Shown one piece after another: positions 35,240 through 43,601 of a stretch of 64,000 nucleotides of DNA (its first letter is position 1; the number at the start of each line of letters is the position of its first letter). A model generated the notes under the pieces. The model searched no databases. It was not told the origin of the DNA and saw nothing but the letters and a program-made list of their open reading frames with translations. Position numbers and translations under genes: made by a program. Source of the DNA: Natrinema hispanicum (lineage in GTDB: Archaea > Halobacteriota > Halobacteria > Halobacteriales > Natrialbaceae); contig NZ_SHMP01000003.1 in the NCBI RefSeq assembly GCF_004217335.1, forward strand, positions 992,001 through 1,056,000, written 5' to 3'.

Positions 35240-35701
35240 ATGAGCCAAGCGACGCTCGGCGACGACGAGGAACTGTTCGGAGAAGCGGCCACCGAGATGC
35301 GTGCGGACGTCGAGTCCTCGCTCGCGGACGCCTGGGGAGCACTCCCTGATGCCGACGACGTCTGGGAGACCGATGCCGACAACGTGTTGGGCGTGCTCAA
35401 CGGCCTCAACTCGGCGCTCGAGGTCGGCGACGCCGAGGCCCACCTCCGCGATGCGAAAAAGTGGTTCACCATGGGCCAGCGTGCCGACGCCTTCGACGAC
35501 GCCGACGACCTCAAGGCAGAAATCGCCGACCTGGAAGCAGCAATAGCGGATCTCTCACGGGCGAGCGAGCAGGTCGGCGACCTCACGTCGACGATTCCGG
35601 CGCTTCGCGGCACGCTCGAAGATGCCGGACTCGCAGACGACGCAGCTGACGATGACGCTGACGATGGCGCGGCCGACGACGCGGACGAAGCCGAGGAGTA
35701 A
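35240..35701 (+). CDS. DUF5790 family protein
   Basis: A 153-residue acidic protein beginning MSQATLGDDEELFGEAA. It is helical with TDADNVLGVLNGLNSALEVG, HLRDAKKWFTMGQRADAF (about 74-92) and a predicted coiled coil, then a highly acidic Asp/Ala-rich tail. The segments match the haloarchaea-specific DUF5790 family, of unknown function. It stands alone. Confidence 0.82.
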   Translation: MSQATLGDDEELFGEAATEMRADVESSLADAWGALPDADDVWETDADNVLGVLNGLNSALEVGDAEAHLRDAKKWFTMGQRADAFDDADDLKAEIADLEAAIADLSRASEQVGDLTSTIPALRGTLEDAGLADDAADDDADDGAADDADEAEE

Positions 35702-35763
35702 CCGATTCCGTTCGACCGACGGTCCGAATCGTCCCGTCTCTCGGCCGACCCGCCGTCCGATCC

Positions 35764-36501
35764 TTACCGGTGGTCGGGCCGCGAGACGTCACGCTCGGCG
35801 ACCGTCTCGAGCAGCCGAGCCAGCGAGTCGGCCGCTAACTCGAGCAGCGTTTCCCCGCGTTGGGCGTCGCCGTCGGCCGGATCGCCGACGACACCGTTTT
35901 CCGCAAACTCCGCCGAGTCGTAGGCCAGATTGACGTGACTCGTCCAGTCGCCCCAGCCGTCGGCCGCGTCGGCACGGGCCTCCTCGATCCGATCCTCTCG
36001 GACCAGCTCCGGCTTACAGTGGCGAAGCAATGCCGTCTCTAAGGGGCCACCGTGGCCCATGTCGCCGCTGTGTTCGCCGACGGCCTCGAACCAGGTGAAG
36101 GGGACCACGTAGGCGTCGCCGGCTCGCGTGAGCCGGCCACCGACCTCTCGGAGGGCATCGACGTTGCCGCCGTGGCCGTTGACGATGACGACGCGGTCGA
36201 AGCCGTGGTGGGCGAGGCTTTCGACGGCCTCGCCGACGTAGTCCCGGAAGGTGTCTTCGGAGACCCACATCGTCCCGGGGAACTGGCGGTGTTCCGCGGC
36301 GATCCCGACTGGAATCGCCGGTGTGCGCACGACCTCGCGATCGGTGCGTTCGATTCCCGCGTCGGCGACCGCCTCCGCGGTCAGGACGTCCGTCCCGAGA
36401 GGCGCGTGTGGGCCGTGTTGTTCCGTGCTCCCCACGGGAACGACGGCGAGATCGGTCTCGAGGTCTCGAACGTCTGTCCACGTCGACGCTGTGAGATCCA
36501 T
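35764..36501 (-). CDS. Creatininase family protein
   Basis: A 245-residue metal-dependent amidohydrolase of the creatininase/ArfB/MftE superfamily. Metal ligands appear in VPVGSTEQHGPHAPLGTD (about residues 21-38), VNGHGGN (about 108-114) and DMGHGGPLETALL (about 145). In archaea the family includes a formamide hydrolase of flavin/F420 synthesis (ArfB); that role is possible but not shown by the sequence. Confidence 0.92.
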   Translation of the reverse strand: MDLTASTWTDVRDLETDLAVVPVGSTEQHGPHAPLGTDVLTAEAVADAGIERTDREVVRTPAIPVGIAAEHRQFPGTMWVSEDTFRDYVGEAVESLAHHGFDRVVIVNGHGGNVDALREVGGRLTRAGDAYVVPFTWFEAVGEHSGDMGHGGPLETALLRHCKPELVREDRIEEARADAADGWGDWTSHVNLAYDSAEFAENGVVGDPADGDAQRGETLLELAADSLARLLETVAERDVSRPDHR

Positions 36502-36602
36502 GCACGAGTATACTATCGGCTGTACGTCAGTATGGCGGTTCGCCGGCTCTCATGGCGAGCGCAGGCCCAATCCGTTTTCGGCCCCGTCGCGTTCCGTCAC
36601 CT

Positions 36603-36948
36603 ATGTCCGACAAGAGCCGCGAGCGCGGCGTCGAACTCGGCGATTTGCGGGGCAAGCTCCATGACGAGACGTATCCAATCAGCCTGCGACGAGTTACTCG
36701 AGGACTACGGCGACGAAGAAATCCAACTGAGCGATACCACGACGACACTCGAGGAGGTCATCGGATCGCTTGGCGAAGATGAGTTCCAAGACTACAGCGA
36801 GGTCGAGGGAGCGGTCATGAACATGGTCGGCGACGAGGCTATCGGTCGGAAAAACTACAGCGACCGCACGCCGCCCGCAATGGGCGAGAAGCGGCAAGAT
36901 GAGGGTGCACCGGACACTGATGGGTACAGCGAGCAGGAGTCATTCTAG
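36603..36948 (+). pseudogene. DUF5789 family gene with a one-base frameshift
   Basis: The start MSDKSRERGVELGDLRGKLH and DETYPIS match the N-terminus of haloarchaeal DUF5789 proteins, but the frame then runs into unrelated sequence. The expected continuation (CDELLEDYGDEEIQLSDTTT, then VLNMVGEEAVGRK-like VMNMVGDEAIGRKNYSD) is in the +1 frame. One extra C at about 36683-36684 accounts for this, and the total length of 346 bases is one more than a multiple of three. Either a recent mutation or a sequence error. Confidence 0.75.
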
Positions 36949-37002
36949 ATGCCGCATCGCCCCAATCCCATCGCGTCAGACGATGGCTGTCGGCCGACAC
37001 TC

Positions 37003-38967
37003 TTAGTCGTCGTCACCGATTTCGGTCCGTGCCTGCCGGCGCTGTGCGCGTTCGATGAACTCCTGGGGAAGTTCGTCGATCTCGCCGGCTTGCACACCCC
37101 AAAGATGTGAGTAGAGCCCGTCGTTCCTGAGCAACTCCTCGTGTGTCCCGCGCTCGACGATCTCACCGCCCTCGAGGACGAGAATCCCGTCTGCGTCCTT
37201 GATCGTCGAGAGTCGGTGTGCGATAGCGAACGTGGTTCGATCCTCCGCGAGCTCGTCGATCGACCGCTGGATGAGCATCTCGGTCTCGGTGTCGACGTCG
37301 CTGGTCGCCTCGTCTAACACGAGGATCGCGGGATCTCTGAGGATCGCACGGGCGATCGAGAGTCGCTGGCGCTGGCCACCTGAGAGCTTGACGCCGCGTT
37401 CGCCGACCTCCGTATCGTAGCCGTCGGGCAGGTTCTGGATGAACTCGTGGGCTTCGGCCATCTTCGCGGCCTCGATCACGTCCTCGCGGTCGGCGTCGAA
37501 GGTGCCATATTTGATGTTCTCTGCGACGCTGCCATAGAAGAGGAAGGTGTCCTGACTGACATAGCCGATCGATTCGCGAAGACTCCGGAGGGTAACGTCC
37601 TGGATGTTCTGGCCGTCGATCTGGATCTTACCCTCGTCGACGTCGTACATTCGCAAGAGGAGCTTGAGGACCGTCGACTTGCCGGCACCGGTCGGCCCGA
37701 CCAGCGCGAGCGTTTCCCCACCCTCGACAGTAAAGTCGATGTTCTCGAGGATCGGCTCTGTCGACTCCGACGTCTGGGTCTCGCGATCTTCGTAGCTAAA
37801 CGACACCTCGTCGTACTCGACGCGGCCGTCGGTCACGGTGAGGTCGGGCGCGTCGGGCTCTTCGTCGACCCGGTTCGGTTCGTCCATCAACCCGAAGATG
37901 CGCGCACTCGAAGCGCGAGCGCGCTGATACATATTGATTATCTGTCCAAATTGCGCCATTGGCCAGATAAACCGCTGCGTATAGAGAATGAAGACGACGA
38001 ACATCCCGGTACTGAGCTCACCCGAGAACGGTCCCGGCGGGCCCGAGATGACCCAGAGACCGCCGACGAGGAAGGTGACAACGAAGCCGATCCCCGCGAG
38101 CACGCGCAGTCCGGGGAAGAACTTGATCCGCGTCCGGATCGCCCCCCAGTTGGCGTCGAAGTACTCCTGAGAGACATCCTCGACACGGTCGGATTCGTAT
38201 GACTCGGTCGTGCTGGATTTGATCACCTGAATCCCACCGAGGTTGTTCTCGAGCCGTGAGTTGACCGTCCCGACGGTCGAGCGCACCTCGGCGTACTTCG
38301 GCTGGATGGTCTTGATGAACAGGTACGTAAAGACGGCGATCAGCGGCACCGGCAGCAAGGCAACCAGTGCGAGCTGCCAGTTGATCGCCAGCAGTAAGCC
38401 GCCGATACCCACCACCATCACGAGCAGCCGAAACAGGGAGTTCATCCCATCATTGAGGAATTTCTCGAGGCGGTTGACGTCGTTCGAGAGGATCGACATC
38501 ATCTCGCCGGTCTGCTTGTCGGCGAAAAAGCCCATGTCCAGCCGTTGCATCTCGTCGTAGGTGTCGGTCCGAATGTCGTGTTGGACGTTCTGGGCGAACG
38601 TGTTGAACCCCCAGTTTCGGGTCCAGTGGAAGATCGCCGAACAGAGAAACGCCCCCGCGATGATCCCGATCGTCAGCCAGAACTGGGCGATCCGTCCGCC
38701 GGGGACATACGGCTCGATGAGCCCCCCACCCACTGGAAACGCCGCCGCGTACGCGATCTCCTGGCGGATCACGGCGTCGATCGCGATTCCGAGCATCAGC
38801 GGTGGCAACAGATCCAGGACTCGAGCGCCGACGCTCGCGATCACGCCGACGACCGCAGCCCCGACGTAGTTCACACCGTACTCGAGGAACAGCCGCTTCA
38901 TCGGGTTCTCGACCTCGGCCCGTTGGTCCTCGAATGGATCGTCCTCGTCTCCGTCGGGGCGATTCAT
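37003..38967 (-). CDS. ABC transporter, fused permease and ATPase (exporter type)
   Basis: A 654-residue half-transporter of the type IV exporter class. Six membrane helices span about residues 30-340 with the coupling segment LDMGFFADKQTGEMMSILSND, followed by the ATPase with Walker A GPTGAGKST, Q-loop YVSQD, signature LSGGQRQRLS, Walker B ILVLDEATS and H-loop AHRLST. It likely works as a homodimer exporting lipids, drugs or peptides. The ATG at 38967 (MNRPDGDEDDPFED) is preferred to 38994. Confidence 0.95.
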   Translation of the reverse strand: MNRPDGDEDDPFEDQRAEVENPMKRLFLEYGVNYVGAAVVGVIASVGARVLDLLPPLMLGIAIDAVIRQEIAYAAAFPVGGGLIEPYVPGGRIAQFWLTIGIIAGAFLCSAIFHWTRNWGFNTFAQNVQHDIRTDTYDEMQRLDMGFFADKQTGEMMSILSNDVNRLEKFLNDGMNSLFRLLVMVVGIGGLLLAINWQLALVALLPVPLIAVFTYLFIKTIQPKYAEVRSTVGTVNSRLENNLGGIQVIKSSTTESYESDRVEDVSQEYFDANWGAIRTRIKFFPGLRVLAGIGFVVTFLVGGLWVISGPPGPFSGELSTGMFVVFILYTQRFIWPMAQFGQIINMYQRARASSARIFGLMDEPNRVDEEPDAPDLTVTDGRVEYDEVSFSYEDRETQTSESTEPILENIDFTVEGGETLALVGPTGAGKSTVLKLLLRMYDVDEGKIQIDGQNIQDVTLRSLRESIGYVSQDTFLFYGSVAENIKYGTFDADREDVIEAAKMAEAHEFIQNLPDGYDTEVGERGVKLSGGQRQRLSIARAILRDPAILVLDEATSDVDTETEMLIQRSIDELAEDRTTFAIAHRLSTIKDADGILVLEGGEIVERGTHEELLRNDGLYSHLWGVQAGEIDELPQEFIERAQRRQARTEIGDDD

Positions 38968-39064
38968 TGCACGGGGCTCAGGGATCGCCAGCAATAAGAA
39001 TTGCCGACCGATCGACCCAGATCCGGCGTCGGCGGCTGTGGGTCACGCTCGTTCTCGCTGTGGC

Positions 39065-39607
39065 TTACGCGCTGTCACCGCCACCGAGGCTTGTGATGGT
39101 CGTCTGATTCGACTCGAGATCGATGTCGACCTCGTCGCCGACCTCGATTCCGGTCTCGTTCGTGTAGCCGCGTGGCACTTCAAGCACCCATTTCCCGCGA
39201 CCGGAGTACTCGAGATCGTTGCCGTCTTCGTTCGGGCCGGGCGCGCGGGCGTGGTGAATCGTCGTGATCTCGCCGTCCGCGCCGATAAAGATGATATCGA
39301 TGTCGAAATCCATCTCGCGCATCACGTATGTCAGGTCTTGCTCGCTTCCGTAGATGAACAACATACCATTACCCGGCTCGAGCGAGTCGTGGTTGCTCAG
39401 CCCGGTGTAGCGTTCCCGGGAGTCGTCTGCGACCTCGACGTCGATGACTGCTTTCGGCTCGTCGCTATCGGCATCGTCGGAGACCCTCACCTCTCCGCTG
39501 TCGGGCCCCCACGGCGTCGAGACGAGCCCGGCCTGAACGAGAACGACACCGGCTATCGAGAGGACCGCAATCGCGAGCAATCCCTTGCCTACGCGCCCGA
39601 TTGTCAT
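39065..39607 (-). CDS. DUF192 family exported protein
   Basis: A 180-residue protein with an N-terminal membrane or signal helix (KGLLAIAVLSIAGVVLVQAG) and a DUF192 domain: ERYTGLSNHDSLEPGNGMLF, MREMDFDIDIIFIGADGEI and GRGKWVLEVPRGYTNETGI. DUF192 proteins are small beta-barrels on the outer face of the membrane, of unknown function. It lies upstream of tRNA-Val in the opposite orientation. Confidence 0.9.
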   Translation of the reverse strand: MTIGRVGKGLLAIAVLSIAGVVLVQAGLVSTPWGPDSGEVRVSDDADSDEPKAVIDVEVADDSRERYTGLSNHDSLEPGNGMLFIYGSEQDLTYVMREMDFDIDIIFIGADGEITTIHHARAPGPNEDGNDLEYSGRGKWVLEVPRGYTNETGIEVGDEVDIDLESNQTTITSLGGGDSA

Positions 39608-39669
39608 ACCCGATAGCTGTACGGCCAGAGAGTAAAGGTTATTCGGACGGACCTACTCGTCTCGGATGC

Positions 39670-39743
39670 GGGCTCGTGGTCTAGCTGGTCATGACGCGGC
39701 CTTTACAAGGCCGAGGTCGGTGGTTCGAACCCGCCCGAGCCCA
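39670..39743 (+). tRNA. tRNA-Val (TAC)
   Basis: A 74-nt cloverleaf with acceptor GGGCTCG/CGAGCCC, anticodon stem CGGCC/GGCCG with loop TTTACAA, T-arm GGTGG-TTCGAAC-CCGCC and discriminator A. A TATA-like GGTTATTCGG lies about 30 bases upstream. Confidence 0.97.
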
Positions 39744-39842
39744 CTTCCTGCTGCGAGCAACTTCGCGAGCAGCAGGTGTGTGATGCGAGCGGCGGTTCGA
39801 ACGAGAGAAGACGGAGCGAACGAAGTGAGTGACCGTCTTCAC

Positions 39843-39866
39843 GTGGTTCGAACCCGCCCGAGTCCA
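39843..39866 (+). repeat. First copy of tRNA-Val 3' end
   Basis: It matches 39720-39743 with one mismatch over 24 bases (AGTCCA for AGCCCA). It lies 123 bp downstream and is immediately preceded by GAGCGAACGAAGTGAG followed by GACCGTCTTC at 39814-39840. Confidence 0.88.
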
Positions 39867-39897
39867 TCGAGCGAATGCGAGAGCGACCGTCTTCGCG

Positions 39898-39920
39898 TAG
39901 CTCGAACCCGCTCGAGCCCA
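39898..39920 (+). repeat. Second, diverged copy of tRNA-Val 3' end
   Basis: CTCGAACCCGCTCGAGCCCA aligns to the tRNA-Val 3' end with a few substitutions. It follows another GACCGTCTTC (39884-39895 region), so spacer and tail have been copied together. Confidence 0.7.
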
Positions 39921-40058
39921 GTTCTGGGGACCGACAGTGGGTCACGGAACGGTCTCCGAGGACACGTTCTCTAGCGCACGTCACGAACAGAAGTTCACTA
40001 CACCGCCGATCTCGCAGGAGTCCCCTCGAGTACCCGATTCGACCAGGGCTGCTCGTCG

Positions 40059-40505
40059 TCAGTGTTTGAGCCGCGCAACGTTTTCTCGAATCTGGCCGAG
40101 GAGGCCGTCTCCCGATCTGGGCTGGAGAGCCGAATGCAGCGTCGAGTTTTCCGGTTCGTCCTCGACGACGATCCGGAGATACGGCTCGAGTTGCTCGAAA
40201 TTATCCGCGAGGACGACAGTGTGATTGTCTTCGTTGTGTTCGACGACACCCGCGTCGTCCAGCTTCGGGACGTGACACTGGACCGATGAGACGTAGACGC
40301 TTTTGTACTCGTTTTTCGCCACCTCCTCCGGTGGCACGTCGTGTTCCCAGCCGGCGACCGTCTCGGCCAGCGTCGACAGCTCGATGGGGTCGTCCTGTCC
40401 ACGGAGCGCATAGAGGAGGTACCGTCGCCGTCGGTTCGCCAGTAACTCGAGGATTGTGTCGGCATCGAGTTCGGTGGGCTCTTGACTCGAGGTAAGGGGT
40501 TCCAT
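40059..40505 (-). CDS. DUF7344 winged-helix protein
   Basis: A 148-residue putative transcriptional regulator. Residues about 17-100 match the haloarchaeal DUF7344 winged helix: ILELLANRRRRYLLYALRG, LSTLAETVAGWEHD, YKSVYVSSVQCHVPKLDDAG and HNEDNHTVVLADN. The C-terminal 45 residues are acidic and end in a basic stretch. Targets unknown. It lies between tRNA-Val and tRNA-Phe. Confidence 0.85.
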   Translation of the reverse strand: MEPLTSSQEPTELDADTILELLANRRRRYLLYALRGQDDPIELSTLAETVAGWEHDVPPEEVAKNEYKSVYVSSVQCHVPKLDDAGVVEHNEDNHTVVLADNFEQLEPYLRIVVEDEPENSTLHSALQPRSGDGLLGQIRENVARLKH

Positions 40506-40726
40506 AACATGGTATTACCTCCCGGTGCGGAAAAGGGTGTCTTGAATATCCGATAATCTAACAGACGAACGGTAATCTTACATAGACCTCCGCGTATTGT
40601 CTCCGTTACTGGTTTTTCAGTACCATACTCAATATATCACACCCCGCTGCAGTCTCCTGTAAGCAGCGTGGAACAACGATCGCGATTCGAAATCCTTTTT
40701 TATATCATGGACAGAGATTGAGGCAG

Positions 40727-40800
40727 GCCGCCTTAGCTCAGACTGGGAGAGCACTCGACTGAAGATCGAGCTGTCCCCGGTTCAAATCCGGGAGGCGGCA
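40727..40800 (+). tRNA. tRNA-Phe (GAA)
   Basis: A 74-nt cloverleaf: acceptor GCCGCCT/AGGCGGC, anticodon stem CTCGA/TCGAG with loop CTGAAGA, T-arm CCCGG-TTCAAAT-CCGGG, discriminator A. A strong TATA box (TTTTTTATATC, about 40696-40706) lies upstream. Confidence 0.97.
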
Positions 40801-41189
40801 TTTTCCTGCGAACGATGTGAGCAGTGAAAATGCTCCCGAGTGGATTCTGAACCCTGGAAGTCACAGCCCGCGCAGCGAAGCGAGCAGGAATGTCTTCCTT
40901 CGGTTCAAATCCGGGAGGCGGCATACTTTTGCGGCGAGCATGTTCGTGAGCCGTAAATATGAAGCCCGACTGTGATTTTTGAACCCATTTTTCTGCGAGC
41001 CAGTGAAGGAGCAGAGTGAGCATTTCTGGGCGGAGGTCATCCGGAAGACGGTATCCCGATTTTACGTAATTCTCGCTCGAGACGCGATTGCTCGGCAGAT
41101 GCTGTCAACCTGAAACGTACGCTCGTAGGGTGTTGCCGATCGACGTCGCGGTCCCGTTTACAGGCGATGGCCGCAATGCCGTAGGGACG
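40801..41189. other. Region downstream of tRNA-Phe
   Basis: No gene is supported. It begins with a T-rich probable terminator, then GCGAACGATGTGAGCAG, a second spacer motif CAGCGAAGCGAGCAG at 40873-40887, the tRNA-Phe 3'-end copy (40901-40923), and further TTTTCTGCGAGC repeats to about 41020. Confidence 0.55.
40901..40923 (+). repeat. Copy of tRNA-Phe 3' end
   Basis: Twenty-three bases (CGGTTCAAATCCGGGAGGCG plus GCA) are identical to 40778-40800, including the discriminator. The copy lies 123 bp downstream, the same spacing as for tRNA-Val. Confidence 0.9.
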
Positions 41190-41465
41190 TCACAGCGGTT
41201 CGAGACAGTTTCGGCAGTACGTAAACGCGGGATCGTTTTCCACACCGCACTGCTGACACGAGAGTCGCTTGCGGTCTCCAGTGGCGTCGTCGGACGCCGT
41301 TGGCTCTGCTACCGTCGCCTCCGCCTCGAGATCGTTGTGCCGTCGCTCGGACTGTCGCTCGAGGCCGTCCCGATAGATCCCTTTGAGCACCGGGATACTG
41401 ATCCCGATCGCAGCGAGTAAGAGGCCGATGACCACTGCAGCGTAGATCTGTTCGGGAGTGGTCAC
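41190..41465 (-). CDS. Membrane protein with C-terminal zinc ribbon (DUF7577-like)
   Basis: A 91-residue protein with one N-terminal membrane helix (IYAAVVIGLLLAAIGISIPV), a charged linker, and a C-terminal CQQCGVENDPAFTYCRNC zinc ribbon. The layout matches the haloarchaeal DUF7577-type zinc ribbon proteins. Function unknown. Divergent from the aldo/keto reductase gene. Confidence 0.8.
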   Translation of the reverse strand: MTTPEQIYAAVVIGLLLAAIGISIPVLKGIYRDGLERQSERRHNDLEAEATVAEPTASDDATGDRKRLSCQQCGVENDPAFTYCRNCLEPL

Positions 41466-41587
41466 AGAGCTACTACGGTCGCGGGCTGTTTAGTGCTGTC
41501 CACTGGTTGGAGCGCCGAACAGTGCCGGATCTGGCAAACCCCTCGCAACCGCCAACGACTTTCCCGTTACGTCTCGGTACCCAACCT

Positions 41588-42448
41588 GTGAGCCACAACT
41601 CGATCACAAACGAGAGCGAGACGTTCGAGATTGGCGAAACGACTGTCCACCGACTCGGCTTCGGTGCGATGCGACTCTGTGGCGAGAATATCATCGGCGC
41701 GCCCGACGACGAGGCGGCTGCACGCGAGGTAGTCGAGCACGCCGTCGACTGCGGTGTCGACTTTATCGACACGGCCGACTCCTACGGCCCGGCCGTCAGC
41801 GAGCGGTTGATCGGCGAGGCGATCGGCGATCCTGACGACGTGGTCGTCGCGACCAAGGCAGGCCTGCTACGCAACGATGCGGGCGACTGGATCCCCCACG
41901 GCGATCCGGACTACATTCGCAATCAGGTACTCACCTCACTCGACCGGTTGCGGACCGACACCATCGACCTCTACCAGTTTCACAAGCCCGACGACGACAC
42001 GCCCTTCGAGGACTCCATCGCGGCGTTCGCAGAACTCAAAGACGACGGCTTCGTCGACGAACTTGGCGTCAGCAACGTCTCGGCCGAACTCCTCGACCGC
42101 GCTCGCGAGCAGGTCGAGATTGCGACCGTCCAGAACCGGTACAACCTGCACGACCGCGGGAGCCGCGAGGTCCTCGAAATCTGTGCCGACGAGGGCATCG
42201 GCTTCATCCCGTGGGCACCGATCGACGGCGACGATCTGGCCGCACACGGCAACCTCCTCGACGAGATCGCCGCGGCCCACGACGCGACGCGCCGGCAGGT
42301 CGCGCTGGCGTGGCTGCTCGAGCGTGCCGATGTCATGCTCCCGATTCCGGGCACGTCCACCCGCGACCATCTCGAGTCGAACGTTGCTGCCTCACGCCTG
42401 TCGCTGTCCGACGCGGAGGTACAGCGACTGACCGAGGCTGCAGAGTGA
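41588..42448 (+). CDS. Aldo/keto reductase
   Basis: A 286-residue NADPH-dependent reductase of the AKR superfamily. Motifs: HRLGFGAMRLCG, GVDFIDTADSYG (catalytic Asp and Tyr), VVATKAGLLR (catalytic Lys), LYQFHKPDDD (catalytic His region) and a C-terminal PIPGTSTRDHLESNV cofactor loop. The GTG at 41588 (VSHNSITNESETFEIG) fits family starts better than a TTG at 41507. Substrate unknown. Confidence 0.93.
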   Translation: MSHNSITNESETFEIGETTVHRLGFGAMRLCGENIIGAPDDEAAAREVVEHAVDCGVDFIDTADSYGPAVSERLIGEAIGDPDDVVVATKAGLLRNDAGDWIPHGDPDYIRNQVLTSLDRLRTDTIDLYQFHKPDDDTPFEDSIAAFAELKDDGFVDELGVSNVSAELLDRAREQVEIATVQNRYNLHDRGSREVLEICADEGIGFIPWAPIDGDDLAAHGNLLDEIAAAHDATRRQVALAWLLERADVMLPIPGTSTRDHLESNVAASRLSLSDAEVQRLTEAAE

Positions 42449-42471
42449 GTGTCTGCGACTGTCGGTACGTC

Positions 42472-42639
42472 TCATTCGCCGACGTAGATCGTCTGCAGCC
42501 GCGAGCCACAGGACGGACAGCACAGTGTCTGCCATTTCATCGGATCCAGCCCGCCCATCGTCTTCGTTCGGCGCGTCTCGTCGAACGGGACCGTTTCACC
42601 ACAGGACTGGCAGTCGAAGGGATCGTCCGTCTTGGTCAT
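42472..42639 (-). CDS. Small zinc-ribbon protein
   Basis: A 55-residue protein with two Cys pairs, CQSCG and CCPSCG, separated by about 27 residues, predicted to bind one zinc. Start ATG at 42639 (MTKTDDPFDCQSCGETV). Such small zinc proteins are common and mostly uncharacterised in haloarchaea. It converges on the aldo/keto reductase gene. Confidence 0.78.
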   Translation of the reverse strand: MTKTDDPFDCQSCGETVPFDETRRTKTMGGLDPMKWQTLCCPSCGSRLQTIYVGE

Positions 42640-42732
42640 CGCCAGAGATAGCGCGTGCACACGTATGGGTGATACTGTCTGGAGTCGGTGGGTTACATCC
42701 GGTTACATGGCTCGAAGAGCAGTACGCAACAG

Positions 42733-42755
42733 AAAGTCCGGGTGCGAGAATCGAA
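42733..42755 (-). repeat. Copy of tRNA-His 3' end
   Basis: The 23 bases here are identical to 42847-42869, covering part of the T-loop, the T-stem, the acceptor strand and the first bases beyond it. The copy lies 114 bp downstream in tRNA orientation, preceded on that strand by GCAGCGAAGTGAGCACG (42766-42785). Confidence 0.88.
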
Positions 42756-42849
42756 TCACGTCGAGACGTGCTCACTTCGCTGCACGCGACTCGTCTCGTT
42801 CGATCTCGCCTTCCGGGTTTGTCACTCCTCACTTCGTTCGTCGGAAAAA

Positions 42850-42922
42850 GTCCGGGTGCGAGAATCGAACCCGCGTCTCAGCCTCCACAAGGCTGAAGGA
42901 TAACCACTACCCCAACCCGGAC
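42850..42922 (-). tRNA. tRNA-His (GTG)
   Basis: The acceptor has the extra G-1:C73 pair typical of His tRNA (GTCCGGGT/ACCCGGAC). Anticodon stem CAGCC/GGCTG with loop TTGTGGA, T-arm GCGGG-TTCGATT-CTCGC. No CCA encoded. Confidence 0.96.
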
Positions 42923-43068
42923 GCGCTTACATCATATCCTACACGCGGTTGGCCTGAAATACGTTACGACTCGAGGATCGGGGTGTGCGACTCCATACCG
43001 CGCGATTTCGATCACACTACGCGCGACCGAGACGTTTTTCGGCACACGGCCGGTACCACCGGTAACGC

Positions 43069-43524
43069 GTGGCCATCACCGACAAGATCTACATCAAGAA
43101 CCACCGTCAGCTCAGCTCCCAGCTCGAGACGAACATCCCCAAGGGAGCGTTCAAGGGTGCAACGCTCGATATGCTCTTTCAGGGCGAGGGCCTCGAGAAA
43201 CTCGACGACGCGACCCGTGATCGCGTCCTCGATTTCACGCAGGACTTTCTCGACTGTGATTGTGACAACAACCCCTACTGTGGCTGCCCGGAGCGGAAGT
43301 TTATCCAGTACCTGCTCGAGTTGCGTGCCCAGGGGCTCGGGCCGGATGCGATCGTCGACGTGATGACCGACGACTACATGGTGTATGCCTATCCAGGCGA
43401 CGTGCTTTCGTTTCTCGATAACGCCGTCCGCACCCTCGAGGCTGCGGAGGGCCTTGCCCGCGTCGACGGCGCAGACGAGGCCCGCGACGAGATCCAGCAG
43501 GCAAAGCGGGACCTCGCGCGCTGA
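43069..43524 (+). CDS. DUF5814-type Cys-rich protein
   Basis: A 151-residue protein starting at a GTG (VAITDKIYIKNHRQLSSQLE). It contains FLDCDCDNNPYCGCPERKF (about 62-80), a likely metal site with four cysteines, then YLLELRAQGLGPDAIVDVMTDDYMVYAYPGD. This region corresponds to the domain called DUF5814, which in some archaea is fused to DEAD/H helicases; here it stands alone. Function unknown. Confidence 0.8.
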   Translation: MAITDKIYIKNHRQLSSQLETNIPKGAFKGATLDMLFQGEGLEKLDDATRDRVLDFTQDFLDCDCDNNPYCGCPERKFIQYLLELRAQGLGPDAIVDVMTDDYMVYAYPGDVLSFLDNAVRTLEAAEGLARVDGADEARDEIQQAKRDLAR

Positions 43525-43601
43525 GTCATCGCGCTCACATCTGAGCCGCTGAAACTGCAACTGAGCGCAAGGTTGACCTGTTCGGCCGGTGATCGGTCAC
43601 T

